Shown here piece by piece: positions 20,377 to 26,619 of a DNA stretch of 34,725 nucleotides; the stretch's first letter is position 1, and every line of letters begins with the position of its first letter. The stretch is taken from positions 1 through 34,725 of the IMG/VR virus record IMGVR_UViG_3300029922_000199; one strand, given 5' to 3'. The translations under genes and the position numbers were made by a program. The DNA comes from a virus. The notes beneath the pieces are model-generated. The model was not told the DNA's origin. It made no database searches and worked only from the letters and a program-made list of their open reading frames with translations.

Positions 20377-20659
20377 CCGTTTTATTAGTGGATTGTTCTG
20401 GTTTTGGTGGTTCGTAGAGACGGAACTTTCTAGCCATATATGTGACTTCAAAATCAGTACCTGGAAGATAGTTGTTTTTGTGACCATGGAATCTTAGGCC
20501 TAATTCTCTCGTATAATGAATAGAGGTGACCGGGAAGTTTTCTGGTATAACTTCTCTAATGGATAGGATCGTGCCCCTTTTTATTGTAATGTCGGCCCCA
20601 TTAATGCCAGCATCTTCAATACAAATAACCAAGTCACCCACTCCAAACGGTGCTTTCAT
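20354..20659 (-). CDS. hypothetical SH3/KOW-like small protein, 101 aa
   Basis: The N-terminus PFGVGDLVICIEDAG, then IKRGTILSIREV and LGLRFHGH, is the alternating pattern of a small beta-barrel (SH3/KOW-like), seen in short phage proteins of unknown function. Overlaps the converging membrane protein gene by 23 bases and is coupled to the upstream gene by ATGA. Last gene of the 22251-20354 operon. Confidence 0.75.
   Translation of the reverse strand: MKAPFGVGDLVICIEDAGINGADITIKRGTILSIREVIPENFPVTSIHYTRELGLRFHGHKNNYLPGTDFEVTYMARKFRLYEPPKPEQSTNKTVKPVSVS
20365..20384 (+). terminator. weak rightward terminator at the membrane protein gene end
   Basis: AAACGG (20365-20370) pairs with CCGTTT (20377-20382) around the stop codon, followed by TATTAG. 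Short stem and weak U-run. Confidence 0.35.
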
Positions 20660-21072
20660 ACTCCCTCCAAAATCCGGTCAACACTCTTTTTAATTCTCTT
20701 GCTGATTCTCTTCACGTTCGGACCAGACTTGTAAGCATACAGGGCCTTCCTCCAAGTTCCGGTCCGTTCGTGAAGATCGGCCAAGTATCTCAAAGCAATC
20801 TTGGTTGATTCAGTCTCGTTAAACTCGTTGTATTCTTTTGACCCGTTGTACCGTTCGGAGAACTCTTTACGGTGTTTAGGGTTTAGTTGCCAGTATCCCC
20901 ATCCGTTTGGATTGTTCCTGTCATTGCGGTTGTCAGACTCGGAAATCAGGAGTCTATGGGCAATATACAACGGGACTCCAGTTTCTGCACAATAGTGGAA
21001 GATGGTTTGGTTGGGAACGGCGGCTGGCAGTGGAGTGCATTGGATTGCTAGGAGGAGGATTAGAGGTTTCAT
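20656..21072 (-). CDS. secreted lytic transglycosylase-like protein (SLT domain), 138 aa
   Basis: Cleaves peptidoglycan glycan strands. A signal peptide (MKPLILLLAIQCTPLPAA) is followed by an SLT-type core: the catalytic Glu is probably E45 in LLISESDNRN, then GWGYWQLNP (the GxxQ-type motif) and YAYKSGPNVK near the end (the AYNxG-type motif). ATG 21072 overlaps the TGA of the upstream micro-gene (TGATG) and has GGTGG before it, so it is preferred to 21084. It may act in DNA entry or lysis; it lies outside the main lysis block. Confidence 0.8.
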   Translation of the reverse strand: MKPLILLLAIQCTPLPAAVPNQTIFHYCAETGVPLYIAHRLLISESDNRNDRNNPNGWGYWQLNPKHRKEFSERYNGSKEYNEFNETESTKIALRYLADLHERTGTWRKALYAYKSGPNVKRISKRIKKSVDRILEGV

Positions 21073-21194
21073 CAATACCACCATCCCGCATTACGTCCGA
21101 AGTCAACCAGACCACGGACAAAGAAATACTCATGACAGATCGCGAGGCCAATCAAGATTGACCATGTGAAAAGAGTCATCGTTTTACCCTTCAT
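21072..21194 (-). CDS. small single-pass membrane protein, 40 aa
   Basis: MKGKTMTLFTWSILIGLAIC then a charged and aromatic tail ending GRNAGWWY. One membrane segment near residues 7-20. GGGAGTG precedes the ATG and its stop overlaps the transglycosylase start. The partner position suggests a helper of the secreted enzyme, but that is inference. Confidence 0.6.
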   Translation of the reverse strand: MKGKTMTLFTWSILIGLAICHEYFFVRGLVDFGRNAGWWY

Positions 21195-21198
21195 AGAT

Positions 21199-21237
21199 TC
21201 ACTCCCAGACGACGACTAAGATGGTGATGAGTTTCAT
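21199..21237 (-). CDS. 12-residue hydrophobic micro-ORF
   Basis: MKLITILVVVWE, starting at an ATG that overlaps the TGA of the upstream gene (ATGA). Its 3' part supplies the ribosome binding site of the next gene. It could be a coupling peptide rather than a functional protein. Confidence 0.3.
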   Translation of the reverse strand: MKLITILVVVWE

Positions 21238-21515
21238 TGAATAGCCTCGATAAGCATGTCCATTGCCTTAGGATGATCCTTGACAACGTTCCACACTGCA
21301 AAATGTGGATCAACCGTCAATTTCCCATTCTCCCACCGTGGCCGAAAGTCGGGATTGTGTTCTTCGATGAGTTCGATGTGGTTCATGGTGATAAAAGAAC
21401 CGGGATTCAAACGCCACGAACCAAAACGGAATCCGTTAGCATCGCCACCGTTTCTCAAATACGTCCACAATGCCCCAAACTCACTTGGGGTTAGGCGAAG
21501 TCTTGTTTCTTGCAT
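21234..21515 (-). CDS. hypothetical phage protein, 93 aa
   Basis: Begins MQETRLRLTPSEFGALWTYL and contains HIELIEEHNPDFRPRWENGK. Soluble, no recognised domain. The strong TTTAGGAGGG ribosome binding site starts about 4 bases after the tRNA-like element, so both are probably on one transcript. Confidence 0.7.
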   Translation of the reverse strand: MQETRLRLTPSEFGALWTYLRNGGDANGFRFGSWRLNPGSFITMNHIELIEEHNPDFRPRWENGKLTVDPHFAVWNVVKDHPKAMDMLIEAIQ

Positions 21516-21534
21516 AATGCCCTCCTAAAGAAAA

Positions 21535-21603
21535 TGGGGGCCATGGGACTCGAACCCACCCCGGACTGAATCTATCCGTCCACTCCTATCGTGGCACACC
21601 CCC
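21535..21603 (-). tRNA. tRNA-like element, possibly degenerate; anticodon unclear
   Basis: Minus strand: acceptor GGGGGTG (21603-21597) against GGCCCCC (21542-21536) pairs at 6 of 7 positions, then discriminator A; CCA is not encoded. D-arm CCAC/GTGG with a 7-base loop containing GG. Anticodon stem CGGAT/GTCCG with loop AGATTCA, which lacks the usual U33 and would put AUU at 34-36. T-arm GTGGG-TTCGAGT-CCCAT is textbook. The variable region is only 2 bases. It is either a decayed tRNA, an unusual phage tRNA or a tRNA mimic. Confidence 0.5.
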
Positions 21604-21604
21604 G

Positions 21605-21628
21605 AAAAAGCCGGATCGAGACACCGGC
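21605..21628 (-). terminator. terminator-like hairpin directly before the tRNA-like element
   Basis: On the minus strand GCCGG (21628-21624) pairs with CCGGC (21614-21610), followed by TTTTT (21609-21605). The tRNA-like 5' end is one base further on, so read-through or processing would be needed to make it. Confidence 0.55.
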
Positions 21629-21646
21629 AAGTCATCCATTCCCAGT

Positions 21647-21763
21647 TTAATACCAGTCGTCTACTTCTTCACCCGGTTCGTCGTAGTCGTATTCCACGGT
21701 TTCGTCGTCCGGTTCCTCTTCCCATTTTCGGGCATCGTTGTCGTAGTAGAAGTCGCCTTTCAT
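21647..21763 (-). CDS. very acidic micro-protein, 38 aa
   Basis: MKGDFYYDNDARKWEEEP followed by more Asp, Glu and Tyr. Strongly negative, so a DNA mimic or an inhibitor of a nucleic-acid enzyme is conceivable, but nothing shows it. GAGGG precedes the ATG by 7 bases and the start overlaps the upstream stop (ATGA). Confidence 0.65.
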   Translation of the reverse strand: MKGDFYYDNDARKWEEEPDDETVEYDYDEPGEEVDDWY

Positions 21764-21876
21764 TTTCCATCCCTCTTAACCCACCGTTGCTTATTGGCGG
21801 TCTTCTTCTTGCTATCGGTTGTCAAGTGACGAACCTTGATCTTAATAGGAAGATCGTTGAACTCATGCGTTTTCAT
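21760..21876 (-). CDS. basic micro-protein, 38 aa
   Basis: Starts MKTHEFNDLPIKIKVRHLT and ends RWVKRDGK; Lys/Arg-rich. A GGGAGG ribosome binding site precedes it. It sits beside a strongly acidic micro-protein in the same operon. Family unknown. Confidence 0.65.
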   Translation of the reverse strand: MKTHEFNDLPIKIKVRHLTTDSKKKTANKQRWVKRDGK

Positions 21877-22042
21877 TGCTTACCTCCCGATAAGTCTCAT
21901 CCTCAATAATAACGGCATAATCCCGTTCCAAATGTTCCAAAATAATCCCGATAGCAGAATCTTGGTCGAATCGGTGCCGGTACACTGCAATTAAGTCACT
22001 CGTCCGGTGTACGATTCTTTGGTAGTCGGTGAAGGGTTCCAT
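21863..22042 (-). CDS. hypothetical phage protein, 59 aa
   Basis: MEPFTDYQRIVHRTSDLIAV at the start and HLERDYAVIIEDET later; a compact alpha/beta product. Its ATG overlaps the upstream TAA (TAATG) and its end overlaps the next gene by 14 bases. Confidence 0.65.
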   Translation of the reverse strand: MEPFTDYQRIVHRTSDLIAVYRHRFDQDSAIGIILEHLERDYAVIIEDETYREVSNENA

Positions 22043-22251
22043 TAGATGTTAACCCATTTTTCAAAAGCTGGCTTCACCGCAACTTCTTCAAAATCAGAAC
22101 CGTTGTGAATAAGAACGTCAAGCCTACTTCCAACCGATTCAGAAAAGGTACGACTCGCCGCCATTTTTGCACCCCGCAATGTCTTGGAATTGGTCAAGAT
22201 AACACTGTAGCCGGAACCATTGCAGAAAATGTAAAACTTGTCATTGATCAT
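22042..22251 (-). CDS. hypothetical phage protein, 69 aa
   Basis: Reads MINDKFYIFCNGSGYSVILT then a SKTLRGAKMAASR segment. Short phage proteins with FxVxxSKTLxGAKxxA are frequent and uncharacterised. ATG 22251 is chosen since the longer frame starts inside the promoter; GAGGTGATTGAG lies upstream. First gene of its operon. Confidence 0.75.
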   Translation of the reverse strand: MINDKFYIFCNGSGYSVILTNSKTLRGAKMAASRTFSESVGSRLDVLIHNGSDFEEVAVKPAFEKWVNI

Positions 22252-22271
22252 CTCAATCACCTCTTGAATAC

Positions 22272-22300
22272 ATACTAGCACGGCATACCCTATGGGTCAA
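22272..22300 (-). promoter_or_regulatory. sigma70-type promoter (TTGACC-N17-TAGTAT), leftward
   Basis: Minus-strand TTGACC 22300-22295, a 17-base spacer and TAGTAT 22277-22272. Drives the micro-gene, tRNA-like and transglycosylase operon ending at 20354. Confidence 0.75.
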
Positions 22301-22337
22301 TAGGGCGGTATACGATTTCTGAAAGATTTTTTCGATC

Positions 22338-22360
22338 ACCGGAAAGTATCGTTTTCCGGT
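22338..22360. other. stem-loop in the intergenic region
   Basis: ACCGGAAA (22338-22345) pairs with TTTCCGGT (22353-22360), an 8-bp stem. No U-run on either side. It lies between the terminator at 22380-22419 and the promoter at 22272-22300. Confidence 0.5.
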
Positions 22361-22379
22361 ACTTTATGGAGACTCTGGC

Positions 22380-22419
22380 AAAAAAAACCCCGGCAATCGG
22401 AGAGGGGGCCGATTCCGGG
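22380..22419 (-). terminator. intrinsic terminator of the metallophosphoesterase operon
   Basis: On the minus strand CCCCGG (22419-22414) pairs with CCGGGG (22392-22387), reinforced by an inner ATCGG/CCGAT pairing, followed by T7 (22386-22380). Strong rho-independent terminator. Confidence 0.9.
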
Positions 22420-22434
22420 GAGGCTCGTGGCCTG

Positions 22435-22456
22435 ACCGGCTTTGTGTGAAAAGCCG
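22435..22456. other. stem-loop downstream of the metallophosphoesterase gene
   Basis: CCGGCTTT (22435-22442) pairs with AAAGCCGG (22449-22456), an 8-bp stem lying between the stop codon and the terminator. It may protect the mRNA 3' end. Confidence 0.5.
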
Positions 22457-22511
22457 GAAAAAGAAAGGGGGCGGGGGATGAGTCCGCACCCTCAGAATGC
22501 TTTTTAGTCGC

Positions 22512-23789
22512 TCAGGTTGTCAAGGGTGAATAATGGAAGTTCTCTGAAGGTCCGTATTCCTTATGCCAAAGGAAAGCGTCTGCCCCTCTTTGCGAACGCA
22601 TTCCCATGGTTGCTGACCACTCGGAAGCCGAAACGATACTTTGAATAGTGCGAACCTTACACCCGGCAAACTCTTTGACGTTGTCTTGGTGAAAATGCCC
22701 AATATGCCATTCACGGAATCGAGTCCTTCCCCATTCTTCCGGCCAATCAGAGGCCATTATTCCGGGGAGCTTGTCTTGCTTGCATCCCTGACCGTGGGTA
22801 AGCCCGATTAGGTTTTTACCATACTCACGCATTTTGTACATTCTCGGAGAATTGTCCACAGTAACCCCATCATGGTCTTTGAACCAAGATGAAAGAACCT
22901 CGGCCATGTAAAAAGCCCTCTGTAAGTCGTGGTTTCCTCGAATACAAACAACATCAACAGGGGCCAAAGATGACGCTAAAATAACGGCGTCCCTAACTAG
23001 TTTCCAACCGGCAGAAAAAGTTTTCATCCATCTTGTGTCTTCGTCCATTGGCGTGCCAGAAGTGGTGGTATTGGTAAGGGAATCTGAGTTGAAAAAGTCA
23101 TGGCCAATTGGGAAGAGGATTTTTTCCACTGGCCTAGATTTTCCCCATTCGAGCATTCTGGCCACGGTTTCGAGGTAACACTCGGCGGCGATTTTTATAT
23201 CCCAGTCGCCACGTCCGGTCTCTTCACCCCATGACAATTGCCCAAAGTGGGCGTCTGGAATGTTCATTTCCAGCATATAGGACCCGGAAGGCTTAACTAC
23301 ACTCGGCATAATTGGGGGTGTGAATGTTGAAAGCTCTTTTCTAAAATCTTCTGCAATTTCAGCACTTGACAGAAACTTTTTAGGGGTAAGGGTTAGCTTT
23401 ACTTGCTTGTTCTCGTTATCAGGCGAACCCCATGAATTAACTGTAACCTTGTTGACTTCTAGTCGTGTCGTGTCGATATTGTGATAATCAAGGGATTCAG
23501 AAACCGTCGATACTTCGCTAGATCGTCCTGGAATATTCCCGATGATCTTTCTTAATTCTGCTAAATAGGCTTCTTGATTGCAGATTGACCCACAATCTGT
23601 CACAAAAGCCGAATAAGAGTTCCTAACATAGCCCTCACCATGTTTTAGAAGGTTAACCGATAGCCAAGAGTTTAATTTACTTGATCTTGGCCAATATGAA
23701 CCGCAATCCCTGCAAAGTAACCTTTTCTCACCCTTAATAGTTCCCTTGTTCTGCGGAAGCCTGTTTGACCCACATTTAGGACACCCCAT
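22512..23789 (-). CDS. zinc-ribbon metallophosphoesterase, 425 aa
   Basis: An N-terminal zinc ribbon (CPKC at 3-6, CRDC at 26-29) resembling transposase or transcription-factor ribbons is joined to a calcineurin-like phosphoesterase. Metal motifs: PDAHFG (D179, H181), GHDFFN (230-234, in place of the usual GD), RGNHD (284-288), LTHGQG (H332) and IGHFHQ (H365, H367). This architecture is frequent in phages, where it is called a metallophosphoesterase or DNA-repair exonuclease-like protein; the substrate is unknown. Likely a DNA or nucleotide phosphodiesterase targeted by the ribbon. Confidence 0.88.
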   Translation of the reverse strand: MGCPKCGSNRLPQNKGTIKGEKRLLCRDCGSYWPRSSKLNSWLSVNLLKHGEGYVRNSYSAFVTDCGSICNQEAYLAELRKIIGNIPGRSSEVSTVSESLDYHNIDTTRLEVNKVTVNSWGSPDNENKQVKLTLTPKKFLSSAEIAEDFRKELSTFTPPIMPSVVKPSGSYMLEMNIPDAHFGQLSWGEETGRGDWDIKIAAECYLETVARMLEWGKSRPVEKILFPIGHDFFNSDSLTNTTTSGTPMDEDTRWMKTFSAGWKLVRDAVILASSLAPVDVVCIRGNHDLQRAFYMAEVLSSWFKDHDGVTVDNSPRMYKMREYGKNLIGLTHGQGCKQDKLPGIMASDWPEEWGRTRFREWHIGHFHQDNVKEFAGCKVRTIQSIVSASEWSATMGMRSQRGADAFLWHKEYGPSENFHYSPLTT

Positions 23790-23808
23790 CCATCACCACC
23801 CTTTTTTG

Positions 23809-23958
23809 TTAGATCATTCTCTTTCTATACTCTTCACACTCGAAACACCCGCAAAGGCCGTGTTCCTGGTGAAGATAGTAAATTGATTCCTCGTTCGTTA
23901 GATAGATTCCGTATTCATCTAAGTCAATGGTATCCATAATGTCCTCGACCTGTTCCAT
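23809..23958 (-). CDS. small Cys-motif protein, 49 aa
   Basis: MEQVEDIMDTIDLDEYGIYL then HQEHGLCGCFECEEYRKR: a CxCxxC cluster next to His residues that could hold a metal. TAATG overlap with the upstream stop. Function unknown. Confidence 0.65.
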   Translation of the reverse strand: MEQVEDIMDTIDLDEYGIYLTNEESIYYLHQEHGLCGCFECEEYRKRMI

Positions 23959-24122
23959 TATTGACACGCCTCACAAGAATCATCTTCTAGACGGCACAAT
24001 TTAGGCTTGTCGTAAGTGTCGGGGATGTCTTCCCAAATATCAACGGGATGAACCAATGGAATGAAAATACCGTGAACATCTTTACTGATCTTAGCTTTGA
24101 TTTCTTCCGCTGTCTTATTCAC
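23958..24122 (-). CDS. small protein with C-terminal Cys motif, 54 aa
   Basis: GTG start overlapping the TGA of the upstream gene (GTGA) with AAGGGG 8 bases before. Begins with VNKTAEEIKAKISKDVHG and ends CRLEDDSCEACQ. Function unknown. Confidence 0.65.
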   Translation of the reverse strand: MNKTAEEIKAKISKDVHGIFIPLVHPVDIWEDIPDTYDKPKLCRLEDDSCEACQ

Positions 24123-24508
24123 TTAACAAACCCCTTAATAACCACAATAACCGCCACAAGACCGGCACCTACTAAAAACCCTTCACCGGCCATTTTCCAT
24201 TTATCAACGTCGGCATTCTTCAAGTCCAGCATAGCCGCATCATATTTAGGCTTCCACTCGGCAACGGTTAATTGCACGGCCTTGTCAGAAGCCTGTTTTG
24301 CCGCATCCCCGATGATTGAATAGAGTTGGCTCTCAGTTAGTTGGAAAACCGGTTCCGAGGTGGACGGAGATTCGTTCAGCGTCTGCGACTGCGCTGTTAA
24401 CAATGTCACTGTTTGACTTGGCCAATTCAGCCCGTAACTCGGCAGACTGACTAGCAACAACAACAGCGGGGTCAGTAGCGAGGATTTTAGCACGTTCGGT
24501 ATTTTCAA
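24119..24508 (-). CDS. secreted/membrane protein overlapping the preceding lysis gene
   Basis: TTG 24508 is preferred (AAAGGAAAGG just upstream), giving a signal-peptide start MKIPNVLKSSLLTPLLLLLV followed by SLPSYG, a soluble middle, and a C-terminal membrane segment (GFLVGAGLVAVIVVIKGFVK). It overlaps the gene at 24333-24653 by about 176 bases in another frame, an arrangement like the Rz/Rz1 spanin pair. It lacks a lipobox, so spanin identity is not shown. Located in the lysis block. Confidence 0.65.
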   Translation of the reverse strand: MKIPNVLKSSLLTPLLLLLVSLPSYGLNWPSQTVTLLTAQSQTLNESPSTSEPVFQLTESQLYSIIGDAAKQASDKAVQLTVAEWKPKYDAAMLDLKNADVDKWKMAGEGFLVGAGLVAVIVVIKGFVK

Positions 24509-24653
24509 GGGCCTTTCCTTTTTCGGAGGTTGCGGGGACGATAAACAATCCGGCGAGAGCGCAAAGCGGTCCCCAAAGCCAGATAGCAACTATAACGGCG
24601 GCAAGAATGACGACGACTGCAAGAACTTTTCCAAGTCCACTATTGACCGCCAT
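24333..24653 (-). CDS. membrane-anchored protein of the lysis block, possible inner-membrane spanin-like subunit
   Basis: MAVNSGLGKVLAVVVILAAV and following residues form one or two N-terminal membrane segments (about 8-42). A charged helical region (ENTERAKIL, SAELRAELAKSNSD) follows and could be coiled coil. ATG 24653 replaces the much longer frame, which would overlap the holin-like gene. The overlapping out-of-frame gene at its 3' side is reminiscent of spanin genes. Confidence 0.65.
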   Translation of the reverse strand: MAVNSGLGKVLAVVVILAAVIVAIWLWGPLCALAGLFIVPATSEKGKALENTERAKILATDPAVVVASQSAELRAELAKSNSDIVNSAVADAERISVHLGTGFPTN

Positions 24654-24969
24654 TTGACACCGCGATTTGTGCCTTATCGACATTGTGAGATTGCCCCATA
24701 AGGAAAGTTCCCACGGTGATAAACCCAGTAACGAGGCCGGCGGCGATACCAACCAGGGCAACCGCTTGAGAAATGTCTTTGCCGGATTTCATGAGTTCAA
24801 AGGTTACGTTGATAAGGTTCATGGTAGTAACCGAAAGGAACGCCGAAAACACGAAAGCGGCAATGCCCCCGATCTTCCAAACGTCAAGGCTGTACTGGTA
24901 GTCAGATACAAGCCCCCAAATCTCTTTACCGACTCGCTCTAAACCAGAGTACCATTTTTCATTGGCCAT
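24640..24969 (-). CDS. holin-like membrane protein, 109 aa
   Basis: Two membrane segments (about residues 32-60 and 70-93) with a short charged loop and charged ends match a class II holin. It would permeabilise the inner membrane to start lysis. First gene after the promoter at 24990-25018 with a GGAGGATCT ribosome binding site, and grouped with other envelope genes. Holin assignment is from topology and context. Confidence 0.65.
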   Translation of the reverse strand: MANEKWYSGLERVGKEIWGLVSDYQYSLDVWKIGGIAAFVFSAFLSVTTMNLINVTFELMKSGKDISQAVALVGIAAGLVTGFITVGTFLMGQSHNVDKAQIAVSNGGQ

Positions 24970-24982
24970 AGATCCTCCTATA

Positions 24983-25483
24983 TTACGATACTACAATGAT
25001 AACAGGTTCATTTGTCAACATGAACGCAAGGATTTTACACGAAATCCACAAAAGATCAGACAAAGAAAGGATATTCAGGCACCCTAAAGTGGTGGATGTG
25101 CTAGCTGGGTCAGGTCGGTGAAGTCCATAACCCGAATCCATGGCAAAACGGCCAGTGGGTTTATCATACCCGCCCTGAGCATCGAGCGCCCAAACCTCGA
25201 CAAGTTGCCTTGCCTTGGTTGAGATGAATAGCGGGTTAAGATATTTGTCATTAGGATCATCATGAAAAACAATGGCGGTAATGGGCCATGACCCCTCAGG
25301 GAAACCTGTCGGCATATATGGTACTGGATTGGTCCCGTCATCGGGTTCAGTCAATACGACATCCGACGGTAAGTGAAGTTTTCGGCGTCCGTTTGCTACG
25401 TTTCTAACGTCATTCTTGACGGGGATTTCTCTACCGAATGCCGAAAGAGTGGGATTGCCACGGGTCCAGTTGATGGTTTTCAT
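24983..25483 (-). CDS. L,D-transpeptidase (YkuD)-fold protein, 166 aa
   Basis: The C-terminal half has KPTGRF (108-113) followed by GLHRPD with H122 and TTLGCLN with C135, the H...S/T-x-G-C-x-N/R layout of YkuD cysteine transpeptidases, which act on peptidoglycan tetrapeptides. In this lysis block it could work as an endolysin-type peptidase, or modify the wall. No signal peptide, as for holin-dependent endolysins. Coupled to the XhlA-like gene by ATGA. Confidence 0.75.
   Translation of the reverse strand: MKTINWTRGNPTLSAFGREIPVKNDVRNVANGRRKLHLPSDVVLTEPDDGTNPVPYMPTGFPEGSWPITAIVFHDDPNDKYLNPLFISTKARQLVEVWALDAQGGYDKPTGRFAMDSGYGLHRPDPASTSTTLGCLNILSLSDLLWISCKILAFMLTNEPVIIVVS
24990..25018 (-). promoter_or_regulatory. 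sigma70-type promoter (TTGACA-N17-TGTAGT) before the holin-like gene
   Basis: Minus-strand TTGACA 25018-25013, a 17-base spacer and TGTAGT 24995-24990. It lies inside the 3' end of the L,D-transpeptidase-fold gene. Confidence 0.65.
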
Positions 25484-25707
25484 TTCTTCATTACCACGGC
25501 CAACGCAGAACCAAGCCCAGCGAGTAATCCACCATATGAAGCCAATTTAGCCAAAAAATCCCCCCTGACAGCTTTCGAACCGGAGTTCTCGCCGTTCTTT
25601 GTAGCCATAGCGACACGAAGATTTTCAATCTTCTCGGCTTGTTTATCTTGCTTCTCTTCCATTCTCGAAAGTCTGTCTATAATTTGGGAAATGTCGTCGG
25701 CGCTCAT
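25480..25707 (-). CDS. XhlA/hemolysin-like small membrane protein, 75 aa
   Basis: An N-terminal coiled coil (IIDRLSRMEEKQDKQAEKIE) and a C-terminal membrane segment (LASYGGLLAGLGSALAVVM) match the XhlA-type lysis accessory layout. Precedes the L,D-transpeptidase-fold gene with ATGA coupling. Confidence 0.75.
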   Translation of the reverse strand: MSADDISQIIDRLSRMEEKQDKQAEKIENLRVAMATKNGENSGSKAVRGDFLAKLASYGGLLAGLGSALAVVMKK

Positions 25708-25719
25708 GTTGTATATTCC

Positions 25720-26403
25720 TTATGGTGCAGTGTAAACTTGTCCAGAAATTACGGACCAACCAAGTCCATTCCCATCGGTTTGCACGATTAGGTTGGCGTG
25801 GGTCAGCATGGTTGAAAAATACTGAGTAACGGTGAATCCCGGGAATCCATCGGGAACCACGTCACAGTGGAACTCGTAAAGAATGGCCCCTGTTTTGTCA
25901 ATTACGTAGATCGAATACTTGGCGTAGAGTTGTTCGGCTGTCAGTGGGGTTGGAGCGGGTGGGATTACGTCGATGTATAGGTCACCATCAGCGGCGACGG
26001 CATCTGTTAGGAATCCCGAATAGTTATCAACAAGTGATTTTCTTGGCCAATTCGTATGGGAAACTGTAACCGTACCGCCAGCCCCATCTGGATACGTGAT
26101 AGGGATGTGGGTCACTTTGTCAACGATGAAAACATCGCAAGGCGGTGCGTTTTCAAGGTCTGGAATCTCTCCGTCCACAATGAACCACTGATCGGAAATA
26201 TGGGAAGCGTTATAGGCGGCGACTTGAGAGTCGAGATCGACAACCCCAACAGCACGGGCAGAAGTTGGAATCGTCACAGGTTGCCATAGTGAGTTCATAA
26301 CAGTTCTGGATTGAGGAGCTGGTGTAGTAGTCGTTTGCTGTGGCGCAGAAGGATTTGAACATCCAACCAGAACAACGAACACTATCGATAATAACATTTT
26401 CAT
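25720..26403 (-). CDS. lipoprotein, 227 aa
   Basis: Type II signal peptide MKMLLSIVFVVLVGC with the lipobox cysteine at 15, then a Thr/Pro/Ser linker and a folded domain (QWFIVDGEIPDLENAPPCDV, YVIDKTGAILYEF). No family recognised. It could be a superinfection-exclusion or surface lipoprotein; context (lysis block, after the tail fibre) does not decide. Its start overlaps the upstream stop (ATGA). Confidence 0.75.
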   Translation of the reverse strand: MKMLLSIVFVVLVGCSNPSAPQQTTTTPAPQSRTVMNSLWQPVTIPTSARAVGVVDLDSQVAAYNASHISDQWFIVDGEIPDLENAPPCDVFIVDKVTHIPITYPDGAGGTVTVSHTNWPRKSLVDNYSGFLTDAVAADGDLYIDVIPPAPTPLTAEQLYAKYSIYVIDKTGAILYEFHCDVVPDGFPGFTVTQYFSTMLTHANLIVQTDGNGLGWSVISGQVYTAP

Positions 26404-26600
26404 GGGTTCGACTCCTCAAAAGCAAAAGGCCCATCTTCACTCGCATACGGAACAAAACCAGACGAATCACCCCTAGAACGGCATTCAAGCGCCAATCTAT
26501 CGGCATTCCTGATAGCCCAATCTTTTTCTTCCGGCGTATCAGTTGGCCATTCCTCGGCGAACTCGATTTTTTTATCGTCATGGATACAAATATAAAGCAT
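26400..26600 (-). CDS. hypothetical acidic protein, 66 aa
   Basis: MLYICIHDDKKIEFAEEWPT at the start, acidic with several Trp. First gene after the promoter at 26620-26648 with GGAGGG upstream. Function unknown. Confidence 0.7.
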   Translation of the reverse strand: MLYICIHDDKKIEFAEEWPTDTPEEKDWAIRNADRLALECRSRGDSSGFVPYASEDGPFAFEESNP

Positions 26601-26619
26601 TTTTTAACCCTCCACGGGT

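Noticed and set aside
26341-26375. tRNA-like T-arm sequence on the minus strand
   Set aside because: It encodes the lipobox region of the lipoprotein; one T-stem pair fails and no D or anticodon arm can be built.
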